42,383 bases of DNA from NCBI GenBank assembly GCA_007026445.1, contig VDMD01000172.1, positions 1-42,383 on the forward strand. The letters are read 5' to 3'. How positions within the stretch are numbered: the first letter of the stretch is position 1; every line of letters starts with the position of its first letter. The notes under the pieces are model-generated. The model was given only the letters and a program-made list of their open reading frames with translations, did not search any database and was not told the origin of the DNA. The translations under genes were made by a program, and so were the position numbers. This stretch comes from Schizophyllum amplum (lineage: Eukaryota > Basidiomycota > Agaricomycetes > Agaricales > Schizophyllaceae). Positions 28,937-39,762 of the stretch are shown here, piece after piece.

Positions 28937-29072
28937 GCTTACCCTTCAAATTGGGCTTGAGCTTGCCACATTTTGGCTGGGCCTTTTGACCTGAAGAACG
29001 GGCGAAGAAATCGTGCAGGGTCACAAGAGGTCGGGGCGTCTTCGATGTATCGTTGGAGGGTACGTACCATTC
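28937..29072 (-). pseudogene. Orphan PSO2 5' fragment (truncated exon 1 copy)
   Basis: The minus-strand frame here reads TPRPLVTLHDFFARSSGQK and continues [16 protein letters not shown]. This matches the PSO2 N-terminus at 25909-26020 with a few substitutions. It stops matching after about 37 codons, where the RPT4 fragment begins, and has no beta-CASP domain. The start region is altered too. It is the broken end of duplicated unit B. Confidence 0.8.
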
Positions 29073-29639
29073 TGAGCAATTTTGGCACGACGAGGTGTCC
29101 AATGAAGGCTAAAATCAGAAGACGAAGTCAAGATGACATCATTACACTGTAAATTACAGGGCCCAAATCTGGATCGCCACCAACGCCACATTGTTGGCCT
29201 TTCGGCACCGAATATGTCACGTGTTGCATGTTCAACTTTGAGCCTCACGTCTCCCCGAGCTTCTGCGTGCTTGGCAGAACACAATCCTGCAAAAGTTGTT
29301 GGGATATCTCACAGAGCACTGAGATTAGACACATATTATGCACAGATTTGCCTAGGGCCGGGACATCGCATACACTACATCCCAAACCGACATCCCATTG
29401 TAAGGGCGCAGATTCTAATGGGGCTGTGGATGTGTGTGGGTGCATATGAATCACGCGTCGCAAAATCACGTGACAACCGGGGCGCTTATATATTGTTTTG
29501 TTACCCTTTTGGGCAGCCTTACCTTGTCCTGTACAGTAACTTTGTTGTCAACTGATCCTCGCGCGAGCGCGTTCCAGTTCATTTGACGATTGAGGTCTAG
29601 GGACGAGAGGCTCCTAAGAGGTCACCGGTCACCCCTCTT

Positions 29640-29870
29640 ACAGCCATGAAGTAAAACTGAGTCAATTGCAAGTCAATTCCATCGTGAAGTCCTCACCTAT
29701 TCGCACAAGCATGCTGCCGTCCGTGCCATGCGAGACGTCGTTATGTATGCTCAGTGTCACATCCGCATGTGCACGCGGCCAGGCGGTGTCCCCACTCGTC
29801 TCGTCTCCGTGGCCGTACAGTGCCCCAGCTTTCGTCCACTGAGCATAGCCATGGTACATTCTCCCCCGTC
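29640..29870 (-). pseudogene. Decayed GH43 C-terminal fragment (third copy)
   Basis: The minus-strand frame contains DTAWPRAHADVT and TDGSMLVRIGEDFTM. In the intact genes these correspond to GTVWLRVYADVM and TDGTSFTGIGEDFTM. Nucleotide identity is patchy with several gaps, and a stop closes the frame. It lies upstream of nothing that could splice to it. It is a relic of another copy, older than the A/B duplication or the product of a further event. Confidence 0.65.
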
Positions 29871-30027
29871 ACTAGTCGGCAGTTATGGCACGCCCAAGGG
29901 ACACGTCAAGGAATCCAATCGGGTATCATCTACTTACGAAGTTCCAGGCCAGTACAGTCGTGCGAAGTGTAAAGACAGATATGATAGCACAGTGAGCGAG
30001 TGACAAGTATCAATGCGCCGACCAAAT

Positions 30028-31724
30028 TCACACTTCGCCGGCGTCCAGCGTGAACGACGCGACCGTGACTGACCCGCCAAGGTCAGTCGTCGCATAGTTG
30101 AAAATCCCAAACCTGTAGCCCATATAAAATTCCCAGCTCGTTCCCATCGTGAAGTCCTCCCCAATGCCCGTAAACGAGGTCCCATCAGTGCTGTAGGAGA
30201 ACCGCGCCGTGTTCGAGCCACCCGGCATCACATCTGCGTACACGCGAAGCCAGACGGTGCCCCCACTGATCGATGCGCTCTCGACCGTCGTTCCCGTCGA
30301 ATTTGTATCCCACGATGCGTCCATAGTGATGTCGTCGACCATGTTGACGCTGAACTTCCCACTGTCCTTCTTCACGCCAACCCATGCGGATTGATCACGT
30401 AGTATGGCGAGGCCGGCGCGATCGCCATCGGCCATGCCCGCGTAGTTGAGCTCGATGGTCGCGGTGGAGTCGGGCCCGAGGGTGCGCTGCGTGAGCGTGT
30501 TGCGCGCAGAGTAGAGGTCGTCCGTGACGGTGACGGTCCCCAGCGTGAGGCCGTCGCCAACGGAGTAGGCGGATGTGTCCGGGTTGTGATTCCACTCCCA
30601 TCGCGGGCCAAGTTCCTTGAATGTGTCCGTCCCGGTGAGTGCGGGTACAGCAACTTGTGCAACCGGATCGCCATACGAGGCGGAAACGGCACCGTCGACG
30701 AGCTAGCATAGCAAAAGATGTCAGGGCAGACTCGCGACTGTCGATGTATGACACTCACCTCAGCTGTTGGGAACCCATCGCTTCCCCAAGTGATCGGAAC
30801 TAACACAGGGATGCGACCGTCAGGATAGGCGTCCACAAATCCCATGTAGTACCAGTCGCCGTCGGGTGTATCTACCAGCGATCCCTGATGAACTGGACCG
30901 GCGTCCGAGCCTTCTAGCTTCACGTTCAAGACGAGCTCCTTGAGCGTGTAATTGCCGAAGGGCTCGTCAGCCATCAAGATGTGTGTCCCCCGCGCGGGCC
31001 TCGTCGTAAGGATGTAGTATCGACCGTCGCGTTTGTACATCCGCGTGCCTTCGAGGTAACCTATGGCAGTTGAGTGGCGAAGATCTACGGATATAGAAGG
31101 GAAGAACATTACCGATGTCTTCCGAAGGAACATACACTTGCTGCGATGACACCTCGCTCGTCCCATTCGACGACAGCTGTGCGACCCAGACGGCATCGTC
31201 CGCAGCGTACGAGACATACATCGTATCGTCGTCGTCGACCAGCAAGCCGCTATCGTAATAGCACTGTATGCAATTTTCAGTATAATCGTTTCTCAGACTA
31301 ACAGGACACACACCTTGTTCATCACAGCACGCTGCGACCACTTCCCCGTCACATCCGGCGCCGTATATATGTACGTCTTCGTAAAGTCGATACATCCACC
31401 CCAGTACCACGTATCCTGGCTCGCGTGGTAGCGCATGAAGGAAGCCCAGATACCATTGTTATACGCCCGGGCATCTGTCAGGTCATACTTGGCACCAAAG
31501 TCCAGAGAGGGCACGGAGTGCGCGATGTACTCCCAGTTGACGAGGTCTTTTGAGCGGAGGATGGGCGCGCCTGGCGAGAAGTGCATGGAGGAGGCCGAGT
31601 AGTAGTAGGTGTCATCGACGCGGCTGATGTCGTTGTCTGCGAGGTCGTTCCACAGAATGGGGTTGTCGTAAGCCTGGGCGGAGGACAAGAGGGTCGCCAA
31701 CCCCAGAAGCGCGGAAGTCTTCAT
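30028..31724 (-). CDS. Secreted GH43 glycosidase, copy B (beta-xylosidase/arabinofuranosidase type)
   Basis: Exons 31724-31314, 31263-31113, 31060-30759 and 30702-30028 have the same lengths as in copy A and give 512 residues. The signal peptide is MKTSALLGLATLLSSAQA. The three presumed catalytic acids (Asp30, Asp141, Glu191) and the C-terminal beta-sandwich are kept. About ten of roughly 25 differences from copy A fall in exon 1. Six cluster in one short stretch: copy A NLTNAQGYNRGTW against copy B DLTDARAYNNGIW. Others change TVTYGLY to TVTDDLY and WQFFMG to WEFYMG. Both copies are free of stops, so both are probably expressed. The cluster might alter substrate fit, but that is inference. 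Confidence 0.92.
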
Positions 31725-31859
31725 GATTGGGTTCTGTGCAGACAATAAGCGACGGCAGCTTTTGAACCTGAAGATCTGGCTAGGCGTCCCGGACGCTGTC
31801 AACGCACCGAAGTATCAAGGGAAAGCAAGGCGCTGATCACATAAGTACATCTTCCGGGC

Positions 31860-31866
31860 CTTTATA
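31860..31866 (-). promoter_or_regulatory. TATA box of GH43 copy B
   Basis: TATAAAG on the minus strand, about 136 bp upstream of the start codon. It is conserved in place and context with copy A. Confidence 0.5.
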
Positions 31867-32327
31867 TTCAAGGCGAAGCGCGTTGCGGGAAAGTGCATGA
31901 CGACTGCGGAACGTCTGCCTACGGGACACTAGCATGACGGTACATGCGTTCCACCACTGGCTCACCGGTGATCTGGTGACCCAAAGTCGATGTATGACCG
32001 ACGATCGGCCGGTCGCACAAGGTCAGAACCTGTCAGGACTACGACGGCTCTACGGACCGTATCTGCGCCTCGGAGGAATAGGCGTAAGGAAGTTGTGAGA
32101 ATGTGTGTTCGCGTGACCGCGTTCTATACGTGCCCTCCAGCGCGTCAATCAGCTCACGAGGCCCAGTCAGGCATGCCCCCAGGCATGCCTACAAGTCCTG
32201 CGTGTGCTGCACGGCCCGCGGCCTCTCCCACGCGTCGCATAGGCGGCAAATATGGCTTGGCAGCTGAAGTGAGCTTGGTGGCGAACCCCGCGCGTTCAAT
32301 ATGAAAAAGATGAATACAATGCCGAGT

Positions 32328-34088
32328 CTACATGTTATATTCCATTTTTGCTGCAAGAATATGTCAGCACCGAGCAAGCAAGGAGAATGCGCCCCAAATG
32401 ACGGTCAATGAGTGACACGGGCAGGTTCGAAGGTGGCGGGAGCAGCAAGAAAAAACACGTACTCTCATGCTTCTTCGCCTCTCCCACCTTCCGCGCCGCC
32501 TTCGTCAGGTCCTCCTGCTTAACGTACTCGCGCTCGTCGCGGATGGCAAACATGCCCGCCTCAGTGATGACGTTCCGCAAGTCCGCGCCGTTGAAGCTGT
32601 CGGAGAGCTGTAGGGCGTGTAAGTCAGCGACGGCGAATTCACGCGTCAAAGGTCCACGCAGGCGCAGAAAATAGCGAGCAGGCGCAGTAGATAGCATGCA
32701 GGCGGAGCAAATACGATGCGGGCGCAAGGCACACACGAACCTTGACGATGGCCTCGTAGTCTATATCCTCCGCCTTGTTTACCGGCGCAGCATGAATCTT
32801 CAAGATCTCAAGACGCGCCTGCTCGTTCGGCAGCGGAACCTCGATCTTGCGGTCGAGTCGGCCTGGGCGCAACAATGCTGGGTCAAGCGTGTCCGGTCGG
32901 TTAGTCGCCATGATGAGCTTGGTGCGGCCTAGAGAATCGAAGCCATCCATCTGATTTAGCAACTGCGCAGGATCCAGACGCGTCAACTGAGGCAACTGGG
33001 CATACAACGGGGGAGGACGCACTTCCATCAGTGTCCGCTGTATCTCGCGGTCGGCACTGGTGCCCTCGGAGAACCGCCTTCCACCGATCGCGTCAATCTC
33101 ATCCATGAAGATGACACAGGGCTCATGCTCGCGAGCGTAGCCAAACATCTCGCGTACAACGCGTGCGCTCTCGCCGATGTACTTATCGACGATAGCAGAA
33201 GAGACGACCTGTGGCGGCTTCATGAGGCACTGTCACGACATACGTCTTGCTCCACACACACCTTCAAGAAATTCGTCTGCAGGGTTGCCGCGACTGCGCG
33301 TGCGAGGAGCGTCTTCCCCGTACCCGGCGGACCATACAGCAGCACGCCCTTCGGCGGCTTGATGCCAACGCGGAGAAAGAGTTCTGGGTTGAGCAGCGGC
33401 AGCTCAATGATCTGGAGGGCAGCTTGAGCGCAAGCATAAAAAGCGACAGAAATGGGGCGCACCTCCCGCAACTCGCGCACTTGCTCCCCGAGACCGCCGA
33501 TGCCGGCGAATGTCGCGCCTCCAGGGTCCTCCAAGCTCATCTTGTATACGAGGGGGTCCACTTCGCGCGGGAGGATGCGCATGATGGTGAGCGTGGTCAT
33601 GTCGAGCGAGACGCGCGTGCCCTGCTTCAGGTTCTCGGCGGGGAGGGCTGGTCTGTAAGATACGACATAGCGGGGTCCGGAAGACGCCTTGACGATGACT
33701 GAGAAATGGAACAGTAAGTATAGGGATGTAGGGAGCAGAGCCGCGTACGCACATCGCTCATCGTCCAATTGCTTCATGACCTCGCCGATGATCTGGCCAA
33801 CTGACTGTACGGCCTTAATGTCGTCCTCGGTCTTGTCGAAAGCCTTCTCAAGATCCTTGAGAGAGAAGCGCACTACTCAAGGTTAAAGCTGACTCTTGAA
33901 CCTCATAGAGCCACGCACAATTCTTTAAGCTCTCGCTGTTGGCTTCATGATTGCGCATTTTCTGTGTAATTACTCGTCTAAGCCATTGTTCAGACATATG
34001 CTGGAGCGCGTACCTCCCGGTATCCCTTGAGGGCATCCTTGCGCCGTTGATCCATCGCGCCAGATGATGTTGAAGCCTGGCCTTCCAT
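32328..34088 (-). CDS. RPT4: 26S proteasome regulatory ATPase Rpt4
   Basis: Nine exons: 34088-34014, 33961-33919, 33872-33753, 33698-33463, 33411-33262, 33208-33023, 32962-32741, 32607-32463 and 32350-32328. They join in frame to 399 residues, a normal Rpt length. An N-terminal coiled coil and OB fold precede the AAA+ module. Walker A is GPPGTGKT, Walker [13 protein letters not shown], and the second region of homology [17 protein letters not shown]. The block [16 protein letters not shown] and the C-terminal part ([19 protein letters not shown]) point to Rpt4 among the six Rpt subunits. In the base of the 19S particle it hydrolyses ATP to unfold and feed substrates to the core. The last exon is only 23 nt and encodes the tail KMEYNM. 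That exon and its intron are copied in duplication unit A. Confidence 0.93.
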
Positions 34089-34554
34089 GATGGAGGTCTT
34101 AGTGAAGAAGAGTCGAGGAGGGACGACGACGCGTCTCTCGCTCCGGTCCGAGAGACGCGTCACCTCATATGCGTCACGTGCTCAGCTGCTGGACCTACAA
34201 GTTGAACTTCGGCTTCTGATGTTTCCAACGCTAACGTATCGATCAGCCATAGGTTCGAGTCCTAAGTCCTTCCTTCAAAGCATATGCAAAGATGAGACGT
34301 CGACGACAATGCTACAGATCTTTGTCCAAGTGAATATACGACTCCAGTGAGCCTCTGATGGGTCCCGGCACTGTGGGATGAATCGCTGCAATCCTCACCG
34401 ACCTCACCTTTCGCGAGGTCTCAGGCCTTCAGGCCTCAAGATAGACGCTAAGTCGATGGGTCCACGAATCCCGACTGCATTAAAGGGTATGTGAGTCATA
34501 ATTTACCCATCGCACACCACGCTCCTTCCCGTCTCCCCTTCGACATTTGCATCC
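34089..34554. promoter_or_regulatory. RPT4 upstream region / SEC1 3' flank
   Basis: 466 bp between the RPT4 start and the SEC1 stop, both minus strand. A GGTTCGAGTCC box B-like string at 34252-34262 was examined as a possible tRNA and rejected. Nothing else stands out. Confidence 0.4.
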
Positions 34555-37452
34555 TCAGAACCTAAACAGACCCTTCTTCTTTTTCTTCTCCTTCTCCCTC
34601 ACCGTCGAAGACGCGCCCGACAAGCTCGACGTTGCGCTTCCAAATGACGGTGCAGGCGACATCGCTGGCGCCCCTCGCCGGTCCTCCCGCGGCAGCGGCA
34701 GCTTCTGCGCAGGCGGCGGCGGCGGTCGCGGCGCGTCCTCTGTGTAGTACCGCTCGTCGTAGTACTCCTGAAATCCGCGTCGCGGCCCGCGGCTCTCCTG
34801 TGAGAGGCCCTGGGGGCGCGGCGCGTGAGCCCTTCCCGCCGAGGTCAAGCACTTTGAGGTCGTCGATGAAATGTCGCGGGTTGATGGTGTGCGTCGAGCC
34901 TGGCGCCGCAAGGTCAGCACCTCCATAGATGCTTCAAAACCAGATCGGACTCACCGATGTAGATGTCGCGGTTCAGAGTGTTGGAGAGTTGGTATGCCTC
35001 GCGTATCTCTGAGTAAGTCATTCCTCCGCGACGAACAGAAGAAGCCGCTCTCGGTTGTCGACAGCCGGCTTTGGTGCACGGTGCCACGCGGGCTTCTGAC
35101 TGCGCAGTGACGTGCTCTGCGACGAATGCGCGCGCAGTGTCGTCGGAGGCGGCAGGCTCGCTGGTGACTCCTTCACATATGGGAACATCACTTGGTCAAG
35201 TCTGTTCGACACGTTATCCTGTATGCGCCTTCAGTGAAGATCAAGGACTGTGAGAGCGAAGCACTCACCTCGACCATGGTCTTCAGTAATGGCTTGAATC
35301 GTGAAAGATCGTAGTCGTCATCCGTGGGCTTCTGCTTCAACTTCTTCTTGGAGTCCTTGTCTCCAGGACCCTGCAAGATACTATGAGCTACGCTGCAGAC
35401 TCGTGGAAAAAGGAACACATACCCTGTTAAGCTTTACACCCATATGGGCGAGGGCGTTCACAGCGTCCTGCTCTGCTAGTGACAGGCGGGCGTGTTGATA
35501 TAGTCGCCGCCGGTCCTCTTCCGGTACGCCATCGCGGTACTGAATGTACAATGCTATGACGCGCACCTTGTTCAGATTGCTATATGGTGGGTCAGTACAG
35601 CTCGCGTAGCTGAGTTGTGCGCATACGTACACGACGTCGCGACTGTCGAGGATGGGCACCATCTCTTCGATGAGTGTCTTGGGCGTTTTCCCCTCAGCCG
35701 TAAGACCTGTGGCGCAACACTGTGCGAATGAGCAAGACGATAAATCTGGAAGAAGTAAGAGATCACCTGCTCGATATTCGCGACCGCCGGCAGGTTATCC
35801 CGTTCGAAGATACCCATGCACTCCTGTGCGATATTGAGGTGCAAAGAGAACTGATATTTTGTAAGCATCAGCGTTGGCAGAATTTCGCAGCATTCACCTT
35901 CTCTCGTTGATCCTGATATTGTGGTAGTGATGCAAGCATGTCCTTCATGTCGGACAGACTGGCGGCGCCCTCTCTGCCAAGCATGCGATCAGAGCAGCAT
36001 GCGACATTCTACAAACCTCCACTCACCCATTGAACACAGCATGCTCTTCCACGAATTTGTTGAAGTCAGCCATCAACTTGTCAATGGCCTCCCGCATATG
36101 CATGTGTCGCACTTCCGTCCAAACATTGTCCGCATCGCTCAATGTGGCCGTCTTATCCTCATATGCGCCCTTCGACGACTGGAACTTGTATCTGGGTGCG
36201 AGATTAGTTGTTGCTCGGTCCGTGAGCGAGAGGCTGCACCTACGTATACTTGGTGCCGTCCTTAATGGGCAGCAAGTCGTTCGCCATCGCCTGGAACGTG
36301 AATTCGTGGATGAAGGGCGCCAGCATGTCCATCGAGCGGTCCGTGATGATCAAAGTCGCCCGTGGCCGTGGTGGTGTTTGTGGCTTGGCGAAGTCGGGGT
36401 TGGCTTTCTTGTTCTCCTCTAGCAACGCCTGCACTTTGAATGCAATCAAGCGCGTCACAAAGTCCGTTTCAACTGCCTCGAACTGCCGCGCCTGGTCTCC
36501 GCGTGCGAGGTTCGTCCGCCAGCGCGTGGCCGTCTCAGCCGGCGGCGGCGGACGCGTGGTCTGGTTGGGTCGCAGCGCACCGAGTGGCGGGTGGTTTTGC
36601 GGAAAGTAGTAGCGGATGAAGGGAAACTCGTCCAGGGTGATGCATAGATTGGCTATCTGGGGGACAGTCAGAAAGAATGCAGAGGTCATTTCGGATGACG
36701 TACTATGCGAGCGACGAAGACGACGTGCTCCTCGATGCGGTCGCGTGCCACTCGGTAGTCTTTGTCTTGCGGCGGGGGGCTGAACATGCTGAAGAACAGT
36801 TCTGGCGCTTGGAGGGAGTATGCTTGGGACTCCGTAGCTGTTGAGTGAACGATTAGCTTGGTGCGATGGACAGACGGACGACATGACGCGCACCCCAGAG
36901 GTTCAGGAACAGGTCTTTCACGCCTCGTAGAAAAGGCTCAGCCGGCGATGCTACTAGCCTCTGGAACAGCTCCTCCGGTAAAGCTGCATTACTCAATCAG
37001 TATGCCAGTCCGCCGGCTTATATGCGCCACGTACGATCAAGGAAGAACAAGTGCGCTCCCGCGTATTGGGGTGTATTGCCCACAAAGTCCTTCATGATGC
37101 GATCCACGTTCTGTGTCGTGGGCATAAGGAGGTAGATCGCCTCAAACCCCGTTTGTGGCTCTCTGTAGTTCGTGATCGCCTCAATCTCTAGGTGTTGCTC
37201 GTCAGGGAGTGCACGCGCACAGGGGCACGGCGACGTACGTGTCACGTTCTCTTCCAGGATGTCAAACTGCTTGAGCACGGATCCCAGCAGTTTCTGGGAG
37301 TGCGGGTCCACGACGAGGATCTTCCATCGTGTGGGCGGCTGCACGGAGCGGGATCGCCTCTAGGAACTCTGCAGGATCTGGTCAGTGCTGGGTGCGCGAA
37401 CAAGGGGAACGATAGACGCACTTGTGCGGACAGTATCAATGAGCGACGGCAT
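34555..37452 (-). CDS. SEC1: Sec1/Munc18 family exocytosis protein, frame broken by apparent one-base indels
   Basis: The gene starts MPSLIDTVR at 37452 and ends KKKKKGLFRF at 34557-34555, split by many introns. Recognisable Sec1 parts: PPTRWKILVVDPHSQK, LLGSVLKQFDILEENV, GAHLFFLD, DEFPFIRYYFPQ and LIITDRSMDMLAPFIHEFT. The C-terminal half also keeps YIQYRDGVPEEDRRR and FVA..MTYSE. Such proteins bind syntaxin SNAREs and are needed for vesicle fusion at the plasma membrane. Three places need a one-base change to keep the conserved frame: GGG at 37350-37352 (one extra), CC at 35026-35027 (one missing) and GGGGG at 34812-34816 (one extra). All are G/C runs. Introns do not obviously rescue them. 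The rest is well conserved, so consensus errors are more likely than true decay, but a pseudogene is not excluded. Confidence 0.8.
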
Positions 37453-38048
37453 GTTCCACGGCTTCGGCGCTGCGAGCGACAACGAGCAGACGGCGACGAC
37501 AACGAGCGCGACGACGAACGTCGGAGTCCAAATCGTTTGAGTCCGGCGAACAGGCCCCGGGATCCGGCCACATGTTTATCTTATCGCTCGTCGCCACCGA
37601 CTCCGACGAGCTTGACTTCGACGTTCAAGGTCAAGTCCTCTCGCTTTACAAAGCCTCAGCGTACGACTCCAGAACCTCCGGCTCGCTTTGGCTTTACAAA
37701 AAAAAGTCTATCTAGCGCGCAAAGGAACGAAGCCATCTCTTTTCTTTTGCCCTTTGCCAATTCACTCTTCTTCGCTTTATTTTCACAATGCAACATAAAC
37801 AACTTCTATCCTCGTCTTCGGCCTCTGGCTTTTACACAGGACCACTTATGGAAGCCTCGATACCTTTTGTTCTCCGCAACCTCTATGGGCGCTTTGAGGA
37901 TGGCCCCATCAGAAAGAAGCTCTGAGGCGCCCACAAAGCCGTTTTGTGGCCCATCACGGATTGTAAGCTTGAATCCCTCGCTTGCGATGCGTTCTTCCCA
38001 CCTCTCTACATCCCACTGCCATCGCCTCGTCCCCTTCTACTCACCATA
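37453..38048. promoter_or_regulatory. Divergent intergenic region between SEC1 and the unknown gene
   Basis: 596 bp between start codons that face away from each other. It contains CGA-rich repeats close to SEC1 and several CTTTACAAA/CTTTAT stretches toward the middle. An in-frame ATG at 37944 would extend the plus-strand gene by 35 codons. Confidence 0.45.
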
Positions 38049-39261
38049 ATGCCCGGTGTCCTCCCTCATCGCGACGCCGCCACTCGTGGTAGCGTCTGCA
38101 ATAACATCAGCAACTTTTCCCGCATCAAAGCAGCTCTTCCTCCCCGGGACCCCAGCAATATTATTCCTGCGAAGGCTACAAAGGCGCAGGCAGAGCCGCT
38201 AGCGGGCTCCCTCCCCGAGCAACGGGCCTCGTCAACTGTCCTGAGCCCGCAATCGATCTTTCCGACGCTGGATCTTCCACTGCCAGGAGCTGCTCCAGGA
38301 GGTCTGCTAGGGGACGAAATTGTCTATGAGGTATCTTAGTCTATCACATGGAGTCACATACTATGCTGAGTCTACTCCCTTCGCAGTACGGCCAATCGGT
38401 CTGGGTGCGCAACTTCCGCCCGCAAGACTGCACCTGGACCGACTGGATACCCGGTAAAGTCGTGAAACCGACCATATTTCATGGCGTGGTACGTGATTGG
38501 CTCACCTGATGCTCTCTCATCTCCACTCAATACTTACATCCCGCAGGCCGGCACACGCGCCCGAGCATACCACGTCGCCACGAGCTTTGCCGATCCGGTG
38601 CAACAGGACTACTTCCCTTGTCTTTCCGAGATCTGCGCTGCCGACGCACCCTGCCTCCCTCACTCAGACGTATCCCAGTGCATGGAGAACTGGCATACAC
38701 TGGTGCGTTGACACGCCGCTGCTCGCGCCCTCCTCCTGATGAACTCGTTTCCTAGAACTACGTCCTCGTGTGTATACGCGAAGAGGGCACATACCTGGGC
38801 ATCCCCATCAACCACATATGGATTCACGCGACGATAGTGGTGCGTATACTCGACACCACAAGCTCCCCATCCACCACACTGACACCCGCTGACAGGCCTG
38901 GCACTCACCCACGGACGTCCAAATCCAATGCACGTTTTCACCGATAGCGGGACGCTTCTTCTCCGCTCGCGTCGTGCTGCCCTGTACAGCCAAGTCCATC
39001 GCCGCGTGCCGCGGCTGGGGTTACCATGTCATGAGCGCCAATGGCAGGCTGCTTCCTCCTGACAGCGGCTCTCCCTCACCACCCTCGTCCCCAAGCGGGT
39101 ACGTAGCGCAGATCGACTATAAGCCACCCAAGCCCTGGGCCCATGTAGGTCGCGAGAACGGCGACACAGGTAGCGTGCGTGTCGGCCCGTATGAACTCCC
39201 TACCTTTGCCTGCCGCAAGAATACGCTGGTGGCGGGTCAGTACTGCGTTCAGCAATGTTGA
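38049..39261 (+). CDS. Hypothetical protein, conserved-looking, function unknown
   Basis: Exons 38049-38330, 38387-38488, 38547-38702, 38756-38839 and 38896-39261 each keep the frame at phase 0 and give 329 residues. The start at 38049 is chosen; an in-frame ATG 35 codons upstream (37944) is possible. The N-terminal third is Ser/Pro/Ala-rich and probably disordered. The middle reads GQSVWVRNFRPQDCTWTDW and IPGKVVKP, suggesting a small beta-barrel reader-like fold (a guess). It is followed by RARAYHVATSF and DPVQQDYFPCLSEI. The C-terminus has scattered Cys and a Pro-rich patch. No signal peptide or membrane segment is seen. I do not recognise the family. The clean exon structure supports a real gene. 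Confidence 0.7.
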
Positions 39262-39762
39262 CGTAGATAACATGTTCTGTCGGGCCCGGATATCTTCGTC
39301 GGACGAGGTCCCTTCATATTATCCGTTTTCACAGTATATTAGGATCGCTCGAGCTGTACAGTCAGCTCGGTAAAATACTTGGTACTTTGCCAGAAATGTG
39401 AGCCTTCAGATCACGAACGTGGTCGGGTGCCATGAGACCTTGATCTTGGACGACGCACCGCGGCTGCACGTAGAATTGGGAGTGCAGTACACGTTAACCT
39501 TCGATTCGCTCGGCGGTTGACAACAAAACCCTTTGAAAAGCAATGCGATTATAAACCTTCTGACGAAGCTAGTACAACAGGGTACCTACAGACGCTCATG
39601 TACGGCGTAAAACAGCTACACTAATTACGCTATGTACCGAATGAACTACTAAAAGAAACAATAATTATAAGATTGCAGACGCCTGTCCTCCCTTGGTATC
39701 TCACGGAGTGCTCCTCCGTAACAACGACTCACATCATGCCCATCGTCTCCGATATGGGCGCC
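39262..39762. other. Convergent intergenic region
   Basis: 501 AT-rich bp between two converging stop codons. It holds both 3' ends. I see no gene, RNA or repeat. Confidence 0.4.

Larger units (their letters stand above)
28937..32425. repeat. Tandem duplication, unit B
   Basis: About 3.5 kb, in the same order as unit A: PSO2 exon 1 fragment, PSO2 promoter copy, GH43 gene B, GH43 promoter, RPT4 last exon. It is longer than unit A by about 440 bp, mostly between 29.3 and 29.9 kb, where a decayed GH43 fragment sits. The right end falls inside the last intron of the working RPT4 gene. Confidence 0.85.

Noticed and set aside
34170..34275. Possible tRNA gene with a GGTTCGAGTCC box B-like string
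   Set aside because: The T stem has a mismatch, no acceptor stem pairs at the right distance, and no convincing box A or anticodon arm is present.
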